In this document: positions 28,354 through 35,513 of the stretch, piece after piece
How the letters are laid out: each line of letters starts with the position of its first letter
How positions within the stretch are numbered: position 1 is the first letter of the stretch
From: a virus
DNA: 42,074 nt
Virus record (IMG/VR): IMGVR_UViG_3300030328_001803
Coordinates: 1-42,074 of that record
Strand: one strand, 5' to 3'
Program-made: the position numbers and the translations under genes
The notes under the pieces: generated by a model
What the model saw: the letters and a program-made list of their open reading frames with translations, nothing else
What the model was told of the DNA's origin: nothing
Databases searched by the model: none

Positions 28354-28661
28354 CTATTATCTCCTGACCCTTGTATTTTATTTCTCTTTTTTCTATCATG
28401 TAATTTTTTAATATTAGTATCTAATACAGTTTGTAAATCAGATCCTATATGATTAGCCAGAGCAGTAGTATAAAACAAAACATCTCCAAGCTCTTTAACA
28501 ATATCTTCTTTTGAAAAATCTTCATCTCTAATAAACTTTTTTATTTTCTCTGCTACTTCTCCTGCTTCTCCAACCAAGCCTAGTGTATTTTCTACAAGTC
28601 TAGTATTAGCAACAGTAATAACTAACTTTTCTACTTCTTCAGAATAATCTTTTATGTTCAA
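28350..28661 (-). CDS. MazG-like nucleoside triphosphate pyrophosphohydrolase
   Basis: This single-domain, 103-residue MazG fold has the metal-binding EXXE at 32-35 (GLVGEAGEVAEK) and EXXD at 57-60 (KELGDVLFY). The family hydrolyses NTPs or dNTPs, or related alarmone nucleotides, to the monophosphate. The start is TTG at 28661, with AAGGAG eight bases upstream; no ATG exists in the N-terminal region. The TTG overlaps the TGA of the 55-codon gene before it (TTGA), and its own stop overlaps the nrdJ ATG. It probably tunes the nucleotide pool together with the reductase. Confidence 0.85.
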   Translation of the reverse strand: MNIKDYSEEVEKLVITVANTRLVENTLGLVGEAGEVAEKIKKFIRDEDFSKEDIVKELGDVLFYTTALANHIGSDLQTVLDTNIKKLHDRKKRNKIQGSGDNR

Positions 28662-28825
28662 TCTAGTCTCCTTACTACATCTATATCTTCAATTTCTAGG
28701 TCATCTATATCATAAAGAGCAGACTCTATAGCACTAGTAATAGTATCTACGTTATCAGTATCTCCTACCTCTAACATATTAGAATCATCATCTATATTTA
28801 TATTAATTACTACTTCATACTTCAT
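28658..28825 (-). CDS. Small acidic protein upstream of the MazG-like gene
   Basis: This 55-residue ORF begins MKYEVVININ and ends DIDVVRRLD, and is rich in Asp, Glu, Ile and Val. I do not recognise a family. Support for it being real: it starts just downstream of a consensus promoter (28840-28867), has no overlap with other coding sequence apart from the end, and its TGA overlaps the TTG start of the MazG-like gene, so the two are probably translated in sequence. It fills a gap that would otherwise be about 200 bases. Confidence 0.6.
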   Translation of the reverse strand: MKYEVVININIDDDSNMLEVGDTDNVDTITSAIESALYDIDDLEIEDIDVVRRLD

Positions 28826-28839
28826 AACAAGAACCCCTA

Positions 28840-28867
28840 GTTATATCTAAATATTATTAATTGTCAA
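28840..28867 (-). promoter_or_regulatory. Leftward sigma70-type promoter for the mazG-nrdJ segment
   Basis: On the minus strand TTGACA (28862-28867) and TATAAC (28840-28845) are separated by 16 bp, the same as the capsid promoter. The -35 box overlaps the TGA stop of the phosphoesterase gene. Only 14 bases separate the -10 box from the ATG at 28825, so the expected transcript has a leader of roughly seven to nine bases. Confidence 0.7.
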
Positions 28868-29640
28868 CTACCGTATTCGGCTTTTAATCTATTTAACGAA
28901 ACAAATTCTGGATCGTATGTACCATTGTTTATATTTCTTTTTATGATCACACCTTTCCACCACTCTAAGTTTGCCTGACCTGCCCACCCTTCCTGACCAC
29001 CTTTAAAAGAACCTGCTACTAATCCTATAGATGGATTAGGAAATGCATCATCTTTAAAGTAAATATGTCTTTTATGACTATGTCCAACTGTGATAGAAGA
29101 GTGTCTCTTCTTAATTAAACTATAAGCATGATGTTCTCCTGACATAGCTGTACCATAATTACCAGTAGCTATATAGTGTGCATAGGATACACCATCTTTT
29201 GTAAATATATCTGGTGCTGAGTTTTTATACTCATAGTATTCATCAAACCAAGTCTTAGTTTGAAGATGGCTGAAACTAATACCATACTTTATACCCTCTA
29301 ATCTGGGATCAAAACCAATAGCTCTCTTTATCCTATGTTCATGATTACCTTCTGCTCCAAAGAATGCAGGTCTTTTTCTTTTCATCTTTTTAAACTTGTA
29401 CCTAATACGTTCTTGAGAATCATTATAACTATTAATATCTTTCTCATAGTTTTGAGATGCTATTGCAGTAGGATACTTTGTATCGTAACTATTTAATGAT
29501 CTCATGTCTGCTCCATCTCCAAGATCAATTACATAGTCAGGTTTAAGATCATATATCAATTCACCTAACCAAGTAAATCTCTCATTGGATACTTCTGGAT
29601 CTGCATGAGCACATGTGTATATCACAGCTGTTTTACTCAT
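28864..29640 (-). CDS. Calcineurin-like metallophosphoesterase
   Basis: This 258-residue protein has the phosphoesterase motifs His12 (TCAHAD), GDGAD at 41-45, GNHE at 98-101, His155 and GHSH at 186-189. These ligands hold a two-metal centre that cleaves phosphomono- or diesters, including nucleic acids in some phage enzymes. Oddly, the first motif, usually D-x-H, reads C-A-H, so Cys10 replaces the usual Asp. Its neighbours are a resolvase-like and a Cas4-like nuclease, which suggests a role in DNA processing, but the substrate is unknown. The start overlaps the previous stop by four bases. Confidence 0.8.
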   Translation of the reverse strand: MSKTAVIYTCAHADPEVSNERFTWLGELIYDLKPDYVIDLGDGADMRSLNSYDTKYPTAIASQNYEKDINSYNDSQERIRYKFKKMKRKRPAFFGAEGNHEHRIKRAIGFDPRLEGIKYGISFSHLQTKTWFDEYYEYKNSAPDIFTKDGVSYAHYIATGNYGTAMSGEHHAYSLIKKRHSSITVGHSHKRHIYFKDDAFPNPSIGLVAGSFKGGQEGWAGQANLEWWKGVIIKRNINNGTYDPEFVSLNRLKAEYGS

Positions 29641-29894
29641 GATAACATTCCTGTGTAATTTCTATCATTCATATTTATTTCTAGTGCCTCCATGTGGTTG
29701 TCAAAATATTTTTTCCATTGATAGACTTGATCAAGAGTCTCAAAGAAAAACTCATGATCTATAAGCTTGCCATCTATTTCTACTTTACAAACAGCAAACC
29801 ATTCTAGTTCACCTATATGAGGATAATCTTCAATATCTTCAGGTGGTAAATCTGTATAATGAAATGGGCCTTCTGTCATTGCCCATATTTTCAT
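29637..29894 (-). CDS. Unknown small acidic protein
   Basis: I do not recognise this 85-residue protein. It begins MKIWAMTEGPF and is rich in aromatic and acidic residues (ELEWFAVCKVEIDG, DQVYQWKKYF). ATG 29894 is preferred over an in-frame ATG at 29909, because GGAG lies nine bases upstream and the ATG follows the resolvase-like stop by one base. Its stop overlaps the phosphoesterase ATG by four bases. It is part of a nuclease gene run. Confidence 0.6.
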   Translation of the reverse strand: MKIWAMTEGPFHYTDLPPEDIEDYPHIGELEWFAVCKVEIDGKLIDHEFFFETLDQVYQWKKYFDNHMEALEINMNDRNYTGMLS

Positions 29895-29895
29895 C

Positions 29896-30261
29896 TTAGT
29901 TATCTCCATTTATTTTCCAATCTTTAAGTAAGTCCGTATAATGTTCTAGTCCTATCATTACAACCCAAGGTTTATGATCTGATCTAAAGAATACTACAGG
30001 CTCTCCTCCTTTATTTAAACTGTGATTTAATGCTTGTTCCATATATGCATATACAGTTTTTAATTCTCCCTTACGTCTTTTAACTTCTATTGCTAGTGGT
30101 AATCTTTTTCTAGCTTGTGGTGAGAACTGTATATCTGCACCTGTGTCCCCCATTATGGCAGATTTAATATCATCTTTCTCAAACTGTGGAAAAGAATCTA
30201 ATAGTTTATCACGTATCTCTTGTTGTCCTAGTCTACCTTTAGCCTTAGCTGATCTGCTCAT
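29896..30261 (-). CDS. PD-(D/E)xK nuclease, Holliday-junction-resolvase-like
   Basis: This 121-residue protein has the minimal nuclease core: Glu15 in the first helix, Asp43 (GDTGADIQF), then Glu59-x-Lys61 (AIEVKRRKGE). This spacing and size match archaeal-type resolvases and VRR-NUC-like phage nucleases, and the role is equivalent to T7 endonuclease I: resolving branched DNA before packaging or breaking down DNA. It overlaps the Cas4-like gene start by 17 bases. The specific substrate is inferred; the catalytic pattern is clear. Confidence 0.75.
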   Translation of the reverse strand: MSRSAKAKGRLGQQEIRDKLLDSFPQFEKDDIKSAIMGDTGADIQFSPQARKRLPLAIEVKRRKGELKTVYAYMEQALNHSLNKGGEPVVFFRSDHKPWVVMIGLEHYTDLLKDWKINGDN

Positions 30262-31108
30262 GTATCACCTCTTTTACTTTAGGTTTGTTTTTTACTTTGA
30301 TAAGAAACTCAGGTCCATAAGAGTATAAGAAAGTTCTCATCTCAGGCCAACAAGTTTTCTTATATTCACAGTAACTGCATTGCATACTAAGTTTAGTATT
30401 AGGACTAGTTTTAGATTGTGGTATTGGATCTATTCTTTCTTCTGGTATATCTCCCTTAACCATATCTTTAACTTCTAATATCTCTTTCTCTTTAGTTTCT
30501 AATTCTTTAGAGAAATCATAAACATCCAGACAAACATGTCCATTCTGTTTATCAACTGCAAGGAAAGCACCATGTGTTTTATTAGTAACAAGTGGATCAT
30601 CTTTACCTGCATAAACATATGAACTGAGCTGTGATATATAACCGAATGGATCATCATCTCTTAACCTTCCCTCTTTAAACTTTTTAAATGCATAGCTACT
30701 GCATGATTTAACATCAATAGTCATACCATCTATGATTGCATCTCTGTGTCCTTTGATACCATGAACATCTAATCTGTCTTGCATTCCCTCTACTTTATGT
30801 CCACTGGCAGCAGTTAAACAGAGTATTAATTCTTCAATCATATCCCCATAAAAAAACTTTAGTAATGTATATGCTTCTAATGGTTCACCTTTACCTACTG
30901 AGTTAATCTTGTACCATAACTTACGTTTACATGGTGTTCCAATTGACGACAAAGAAAGGTAGCTTCTTGGTTCTTGTGGTTTTAAAAACCTTTGGCAAGA
31001 TAACATTGCTAATTTAGAACTAAAGTGTTTAGTTATAGCTGCATTCCAATTACCTTCACCTTGTATAGTAGAGTATATATCTTCTACTAATGTGTTAATC
31101 TTTTTCAT
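30245..31108 (-). CDS. Cas4/RecB-like nuclease with an iron-sulfur cysteine set
   Basis: The 287-residue product has a full RecB-family nuclease signature: Asp123 (GHRDAI), Asp132-x-Lys134 (IDVKS) and Q160-x3-Y164 (YISQLSSY). Cys60 (GTPCKRKLW) together with Cys244, Cys247 and Cys253 (QCSYCEYKKTC) match the split Fe-S cluster of Cas4/AddB-type nucleases. It probably trims DNA ends, the job of T7 gp6 exonuclease. ATG 31108 is chosen because AAGGA lies about 10-14 bases upstream; the longer ORF from 31207 would start inside the strong hairpin of the leader and has no ribosome site. There are no CRISPR genes nearby, so a role in replication or recombination fits best. Confidence 0.85.
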   Translation of the reverse strand: MKKINTLVEDIYSTIQGEGNWNAAITKHFSSKLAMLSCQRFLKPQEPRSYLSLSSIGTPCKRKLWYKINSVGKGEPLEAYTLLKFFYGDMIEELILCLTAASGHKVEGMQDRLDVHGIKGHRDAIIDGMTIDVKSCSSYAFKKFKEGRLRDDDPFGYISQLSSYVYAGKDDPLVTNKTHGAFLAVDKQNGHVCLDVYDFSKELETKEKEILEVKDMVKGDIPEERIDPIPQSKTSPNTKLSMQCSYCEYKKTCWPEMRTFLYSYGPEFLIKVKNKPKVKEVIHEQIS

Positions 31109-31163
31109 AAGGTGATCCTTTATGTTTTCTTTTTCTAAATATGTTTTTAATTTTAAGGGGGAT

Positions 31164-31211
31164 AACCTTGAGACTAAACTGAGGAGATTGTAATTCTTTA
31201 GCCTCAAGGTT
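31164..31211 (-). ncRNA. 15-bp RNA hairpin between the SSB and nuclease genes
   Basis: On the minus strand AACCTTGAGGCTAAA (31211-31197) pairs with TTTAGTCTCAAGGTT (31178-31164) over 15 bp with one G-U pair and an 18-nt loop. The loop contains CTCCTC, complementary to ribosome-binding sites. No T-run follows, so it is not a classical terminator. The G-U pair becomes an A-C mismatch on the other strand, which favours function in the leftward transcript. RNA processing, attenuation or mRNA protection are possible roles. Confidence 0.6.
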
Positions 31212-31227
31212 TCTTGGTTTGGGTCTC

Positions 31228-31755
31228 TTAAAAGAGTACTTCTTCACTTGTTTTCTTAGATGGTTTCTTCGTGGAGGGAGGCACGTCACCATCAGTTTGT
31301 GGTTGAATATACTCTACATGTTCAAGAACTTTTACCTTCTCTAGTCTAGTACCTACATTCTGATACTTGGGTATATCATATACAGATAGGTGAACTTGAA
31401 CAGTAGACCCATTACCAATCGGTCCATCTTCATCATAGCTCCAAGGTGCATCATCATTCTTTACAACGATTGGTGGACCACATTCCCAATCATTATTGGT
31501 CTTGAACTTTCTATCAAAAGTTATCTTCTGACCTCTACCTTGAGCATCTACAACACCCTTCTTCATAGACTTAGAAGACTTCAGCTTACCAAAGTTATCG
31601 TCATCTAATATTACATCAATAGTACAAGCACCATCAGTTGCTTCATATGTACCTTGTGCTTCAGGTGTTGGTTTATAACCAGTCTTGTCACGATTCTGTT
31701 CAAATACTTTTGCCCACTCGGAGATACCGGTTAATATTACTTTTCTTGTTGCCAT
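31228..31755 (-). CDS. Single-stranded DNA-binding protein, T7 gp2.5-like
   Basis: This 175-residue protein is the size of T7 gp2.5 and lies just downstream of the DNA polymerase. The beta-rich OB-fold-like core runs to about residue 145 (VILTGISEWAKVFEQN at the start, TVQVHLSVYDIPKYQN near 120-135). The C-terminus ends in Phe after acidic residues (TSEEVLF), like the tail through which gp2.5 contacts polymerase and helicase. It would coat single-stranded DNA and coordinate the replisome. It has its own upstream promoter (31785-31814) and an AGGAG site. The acidic tail is shorter than in T7. Confidence 0.75.
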   Translation of the reverse strand: MATRKVILTGISEWAKVFEQNRDKTGYKPTPEAQGTYEATDGACTIDVILDDDNFGKLKSSKSMKKGVVDAQGRGQKITFDRKFKTNNDWECGPPIVVKNDDAPWSYDEDGPIGNGSTVQVHLSVYDIPKYQNVGTRLEKVKVLEHVEYIQPQTDGDVPPSTKKPSKKTSEEVLF

Positions 31756-31784
31756 TTAAGACTCCTATAATTAATCAAAAAATT

Positions 31785-31814
31785 ATTGTAACACGATTAC
31801 TATTTACAATGCAA
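31785..31814 (-). promoter_or_regulatory. Leftward promoter for the SSB gene
   Basis: On the minus strand TTGCAT (31809-31814) and TACAAT (31785-31790) are 18 bp apart, just after the polymerase stop and 30 bp before the SSB ATG. The match is good but not perfect. An extra promoter for SSB makes sense because the protein is needed in large amounts. Confidence 0.5.
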
Positions 31815-31820
31815 GTATTA

Positions 31821-33668
31821 TTAATGTATTTGTGCATAATTTTTTCCAAATTGTACATCAATACCTAACTCTACATTTAGTTTGAGCTGTTCATTTAACT
31901 TATCAACAGCCCAATACAATGCATTCTCATGTTCCTTCTCTTCGCCCAAAGGAACTACATTAATACTTTCATCATGGAACTGACCCACAATGTTTGGTCT
32001 TCTAGTACGATAGAATGCTACCCACTTGTCAAAGCAATAAGAACCTGTGCTTTGATTAATAGTAGAGAATGCATCTTTCTCATAGCGAAGACTATGCCAG
32101 AACTTACTCACAGGATTTTGTATCCACATCTCACCTGATATTCTTCGTATAGGCCGAGATTCAGAGAAAGCTTTGACAGACCAATTTCTTTTCCAGTAAG
32201 CATCAAGAAGTTCTTGTGCTTCACGTACAGACATACCTGTCTCTCTGGATAACTTAGCTGCACCTACACCATAGGTTGCAGAATAATTAACCACTTTAAA
32301 ATTCTTTCGTAGTGACTTCAAATCTTTTTCACCACTATTATGTTTATTAATATCATCTTGTGTAATCTTACCTGCATGTTTAGCAAGGTCTAGGTGTGGA
32401 TCAAAACCATCTCTTGACATTTCTTCTACATACTTTGGATCGTATGGTTTCATGTAATGTCTTTTAGTTGTATCCTCAAGAGAGGTCATATCAGCACCAC
32501 ATAATGTAGAATCTTTAGGTGCTACTAAACAACTACGTATCTCTTTACCCCAAGGCTTATCAACTCCGGGAAGATTAACAAGAGGTTTCTTATGTTTAAA
32601 TCTAAACGTATTAGTAAGACCATCTATCTCTGCCTTGAGATAACCATCTTGTTCACATTCAACAAAGCCATTAAAGATACCTAGTCTATGTTGTATAATA
32701 GTGAGACCTTCTAGTGTTGCAACAGCTGGGTTCTTTTCTATTAATAACTTTACAGACTCTGTAAGCTCACCATTCTTTCTAACTTGTTCTACTTTCTTTT
32801 CTTCACCAGTGTCTTTGTTCTTGTTGTATTTAAATGTACAAGGCTTCCAACCTAAAGACTTCAACCAATCTTTTACTTGATCAGTAGAGTTAGGGTTAGC
32901 ATCTTCTGCACCTTTTACTACTGTCACTTCACCATTGTAACCTTCAGGTAAACCATACTCTTCTAATAAAGAATACCATCTCTTACCATGAGATGAAAGA
33001 GAACCATCTTTCTTAAAGCATACTTTAGGTTTAGTCTGTACCCTATATAGTTTTCTCATAGGCATAGCATCAGATAGTTCTGTTACCTTCTCTGCTTGTA
33101 AAGTTAGTAGTTGATCTACACAAGACTTAGCCATGTCTACATCTAACTTCCAACCTTGTTGTTCAGCTTCTTTTGCACAATCCATTTTGAACTCTAAGTA
33201 TCTGAAGAACTTATCTAGTTCGTACCTATCTTTGTATAGATGTAAAAATCTTTTCAACAAGTTTGTCCACAATGCATTTGTTATCATCACATCATTAGTA
33301 CATCTGTCAACATATTCTTGTAGAGATAGGTTCTCCCAATCATCTATCTTTAGTTTAGGTATACCAAAGTCAGCAAAGAAACTATCAAGTCCATGCTTAG
33401 GTCTAGTTGGATTAAGAACCCAAGACATAGGCAAAGTATCAAAACGTCTAGCAGTAATATTAATATCTAGTATACGTTCTAATACTGGTACATCATAACG
33501 TATGATATTGTGACCTACTAATCCCTGAGCAGATAACAATACATCTCGCATATAATTGTAGTCATCTGTAGCAGTACACTTAGATACTTCATCATCTGTA
33601 TCTCTGAATACCATACAGTGTATCTTGTCTGGATTAATACCATTGGTTTCAATATCAAATATTATCAT
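31821..33668 (-). CDS. Family A DNA polymerase with 3'-5' exonuclease (T7-like)
   Basis: This 615-residue polymerase has an N-terminal proofreading exonuclease: DIETNG (Asp5, Glu7), GHNIIRYDVPVL and RCTNDV. The polymerase domain has motif A with Asp393 (GADMTSLED), motif B RKNFKVVNYSATYG and motif C HDES (Asp566). In motif B the position equivalent to E. coli Phe762 is Tyr462 (R454-x3-K458-x3-Y462), as in T7. It is somewhat shorter than T7 polymerase (704), with a reduced thumb/linker region. It overlaps the primase-helicase gene by four bases. With that protein and the SSB it forms a T7-type replisome; the processivity factor is presumably a host protein. Confidence 0.93.
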   Translation of the reverse strand: MIIFDIETNGINPDKIHCMVFRDTDDEVSKCTATDDYNYMRDVLLSAQGLVGHNIIRYDVPVLERILDINITARRFDTLPMSWVLNPTRPKHGLDSFFADFGIPKLKIDDWENLSLQEYVDRCTNDVMITNALWTNLLKRFLHLYKDRYELDKFFRYLEFKMDCAKEAEQQGWKLDVDMAKSCVDQLLTLQAEKVTELSDAMPMRKLYRVQTKPKVCFKKDGSLSSHGKRWYSLLEEYGLPEGYNGEVTVVKGAEDANPNSTDQVKDWLKSLGWKPCTFKYNKNKDTGEEKKVEQVRKNGELTESVKLLIEKNPAVATLEGLTIIQHRLGIFNGFVECEQDGYLKAEIDGLTNTFRFKHKKPLVNLPGVDKPWGKEIRSCLVAPKDSTLCGADMTSLEDTTKRHYMKPYDPKYVEEMSRDGFDPHLDLAKHAGKITQDDINKHNSGEKDLKSLRKNFKVVNYSATYGVGAAKLSRETGMSVREAQELLDAYWKRNWSVKAFSESRPIRRISGEMWIQNPVSKFWHSLRYEKDAFSTINQSTGSYCFDKWVAFYRTRRPNIVGQFHDESINVVPLGEEKEHENALYWAVDKLNEQLKLNVELGIDVQFGKNYAQIH

Positions 33669-35263
33669 GCAGCTTCTTCTCTCCCTATTACAACCTCTTC
33701 AGTAAGGATAGTAGTATCAGGATTATAGTATACTGTACCTGCATACCCTAACTTAGCGAATGGTCTATTCTTATCGACAATAAAGGTAGTAGTATTCTGT
33801 ACTATCTCATCTTCACTTTCAATATCTCTTTCAATCTTTATACAGATGATAGCTTCTTCTTCAAGTGATGAAGCATACTTAGTTCTACCATCATCATTAA
33901 CTTGTGATATAAATACAACACCTATATTTAATTCTTTAGATAGCTGTGCCATTCTTGCTCCAAGAGATGTGAGTACAGAGGTAGCACCATCTACACCGGA
34001 TTGACTAAGATAAGCTAGTCTTTGGACATGATCCACAAAGATATACTCTGCACCATACACAGTTGCAGCTAGTCTAGTATACTCCAATAGTTTAAGTGGA
34101 TCATCATGTGACCTCATCTCAAATACTACTGTGCGTTCACCTTCTGTGGCATCCTTTGCAGCTTTTATAACATCATCTTCTGATACTCTATTTTCTTTTG
34201 CATCATCTTTAGTCCTGACATTAACACCAAGATGGTACGTAGCCATAGCTCTGTAAGTAGTAGACTTCATCTCTTCCATATGTAGTAAAGCTATACGTGT
34301 ATCAGGATTTTTTAGTAGTCCGGTCTCAAAGTATCTGACTACCTCTGTCTTACCTGTACCTCTTGGTGCTTTAATAAAAGTAAGACCACCCTTGACAACA
34401 CCACGTATCTTATCATCAAGTCCAGAGTGACCTGTTGGTATGTAATCATAGGGACTCTCTGTAAGTATGGCTTGTTCTACTTCCTCATCAGAACAAAAGA
34501 AGTTTTCTGGTGAATACCTCTGTGGCTTTTGAGCTGCCCAATACAGAGGCTCTATATCATCTGCCTCTAGAAACTCATTAGCATCTTTGTACTTAGACAT
34601 TGGTACATAATAAAACTTTTCTGGCAGTGACTCATAGATTCTTTCAGCAGCTCGTCTACCTGCTTCATCAAGCTCACCTGCATAGATCACTTCCTTGAAT
34701 GCATTAAGGTAGTTATAATTATTTTTAATAAACTTTTCACCAATAGATGCAGATGGTAAAGACTTAACAGGAAACTTTTGTCTGAGTATCTGATACAAAC
34801 TAGCTGCATCAAACTCACCCTCAGTAATATAAATCCTGTGTGATGATCCTTGATTAAACTCAGGACCAAACAGTTCATTCATACCTACACCTCTGTCTTT
34901 TATCCAAGTCTTAGACTTGTCATTGTAGTCTCTGTACTTGACAGTGTGTGGATACTTGTAAGCATAGCGAATAGGATTACCATCCTTGTCAGTTTGTATT
35001 TGTATACCATATAGTTTACAAACTTCAGGATCAATACTACGTATGCCATCAAAGGTCATTCCGTTTACTTCTATATCCATTACATTTACTCTCCTCTTTA
35101 CTGGATATCTATGTTGCACCCAATCAAATGTGCTCAACTTAGTCTTAGATGGATAGGATTCACCACAGCTATGACAATATCCATACCCATCATTGTGCCA
35201 GTTGAATGCATCAGATGATCCACAATCTACATAAGGACATGGTTGATGGGGGTTATCGTTCAT
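33665..35263 (-). CDS. Primase-helicase (T7 gp4-like)
   Basis: This 532-residue bifunctional replication protein has an N-terminal zinc finger with Cys9, Cys14, Cys30 and Cys33 (CPYVDCGSSDAF). A TOPRIM primase domain follows, with EGEFDA at 148-153 and an AGELDEAGR acidic motif at 195-203. The RecA-like ring helicase has Walker A APRGTGKT at 299-306, Walker B YIFVDHVQRL, and a later FISQVN.DGRTKYAS segment. It unwinds DNA and primes lagging-strand synthesis. GGAGG is just upstream, and the ATG overlaps the stop of a 57-codon gene in ATGA. The layout helicase-polymerase-SSB is the T7 set, though SSB lies after polymerase rather than before. Confidence 0.93.
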   Translation of the reverse strand: MNDNPHQPCPYVDCGSSDAFNWHNDGYGYCHSCGESYPSKTKLSTFDWVQHRYPVKRRVNVMDIEVNGMTFDGIRSIDPEVCKLYGIQIQTDKDGNPIRYAYKYPHTVKYRDYNDKSKTWIKDRGVGMNELFGPEFNQGSSHRIYITEGEFDAASLYQILRQKFPVKSLPSASIGEKFIKNNYNYLNAFKEVIYAGELDEAGRRAAERIYESLPEKFYYVPMSKYKDANEFLEADDIEPLYWAAQKPQRYSPENFFCSDEEVEQAILTESPYDYIPTGHSGLDDKIRGVVKGGLTFIKAPRGTGKTEVVRYFETGLLKNPDTRIALLHMEEMKSTTYRAMATYHLGVNVRTKDDAKENRVSEDDVIKAAKDATEGERTVVFEMRSHDDPLKLLEYTRLAATVYGAEYIFVDHVQRLAYLSQSGVDGATSVLTSLGARMAQLSKELNIGVVFISQVNDDGRTKYASSLEEEAIICIKIERDIESEDEIVQNTTTFIVDKNRPFAKLGYAGTVYYNPDTTILTEEVVIGREEAA

Positions 35264-35433
35264 TTTTCCTCCGTAGTATTTTCAAGAATTGTTATTTGAT
35301 CTTGAATATGTTCTAAATCTTTTTGTAAGTGTAATAAAAATATTAGTAAGTCGTCTTTATCTTGTATGCCACCTACCTCTTCAACTAAAATAGCGATTGA
35401 CATACTAGCTTCTTTTAATACTTTTTCATCCAT
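35260..35433 (-). CDS. Small helical protein upstream of the primase-helicase
   Basis: This 57-residue ORF begins MDEKVLKEASMSIAILVEEV and ends in an acidic stretch before the stop. Heptad-like leucines and isoleucines suggest a helix pair. It is supported by an AAAGGAG ribosome site at the right distance, a promoter upstream (35454-35482), and a TGA that overlaps the primase-helicase ATG (ATGA) so that GGAGG for the next gene lies inside it. I do not recognise a family. It may be a small regulator or partner of the replisome. Confidence 0.65.
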   Translation of the reverse strand: MDEKVLKEASMSIAILVEEVGGIQDKDDLLIFLLHLQKDLEHIQDQITILENTTEEK

Positions 35434-35453
35434 TATAAATCTCCTTTTTTGGA

Positions 35454-35482
35454 ATAGTATCAGTGATTAATATTAATATCAA
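35454..35482 (-). promoter_or_regulatory. Leftward promoter for the replisome genes
   Basis: On the minus strand TTGATA (35477-35482) and TACTAT (35454-35459) are separated by 17 bp. The spacer contains the palindrome ATTAATATTAAT. The -35 box overlaps the integrase stop codon, so replication genes can be transcribed independently of the integrase module. Confidence 0.5.
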
Positions 35483-35513
35483 GCAATACTTTTTCTTTTC
35501 TGTAATGCTTGAT
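35478..35513 (-). repeat. Inverted repeat spanning the integrase stop codon
   Basis: ATCAAGCAATAC (35478-35489) and GTAATGCTTGAT (35502-35513) match as an inverted repeat in 11 of 12 positions around a 12-base pyrimidine-rich spacer (plus strand). It covers the last codons and stop of the integrase and overlaps the following -35 box. It could be a weak transcription barrier or an integrase arm site; no T-run follows. Confidence 0.5.

Noticed and set aside
30245-31108. Cas4-like nuclease as part of a CRISPR adaptation system
   Set aside because: There are no cas1, cas2 or repeat arrays nearby; the gene lies in a T7-like replication operon where it replaces the exonuclease.
31109-31207. N-terminal extension of the Cas4-like gene from an ATG at 31207
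   Set aside because: The added 33 codons overlap the 15-bp hairpin, have no ribosome site and do not look like part of the nuclease fold; ATG 31108 has a good site.
31690-31868. Plus-strand ORF over the SSB-polymerase junction
   Set aside because: It lacks a ribosome site and runs antisense to well-identified genes and their promoter.
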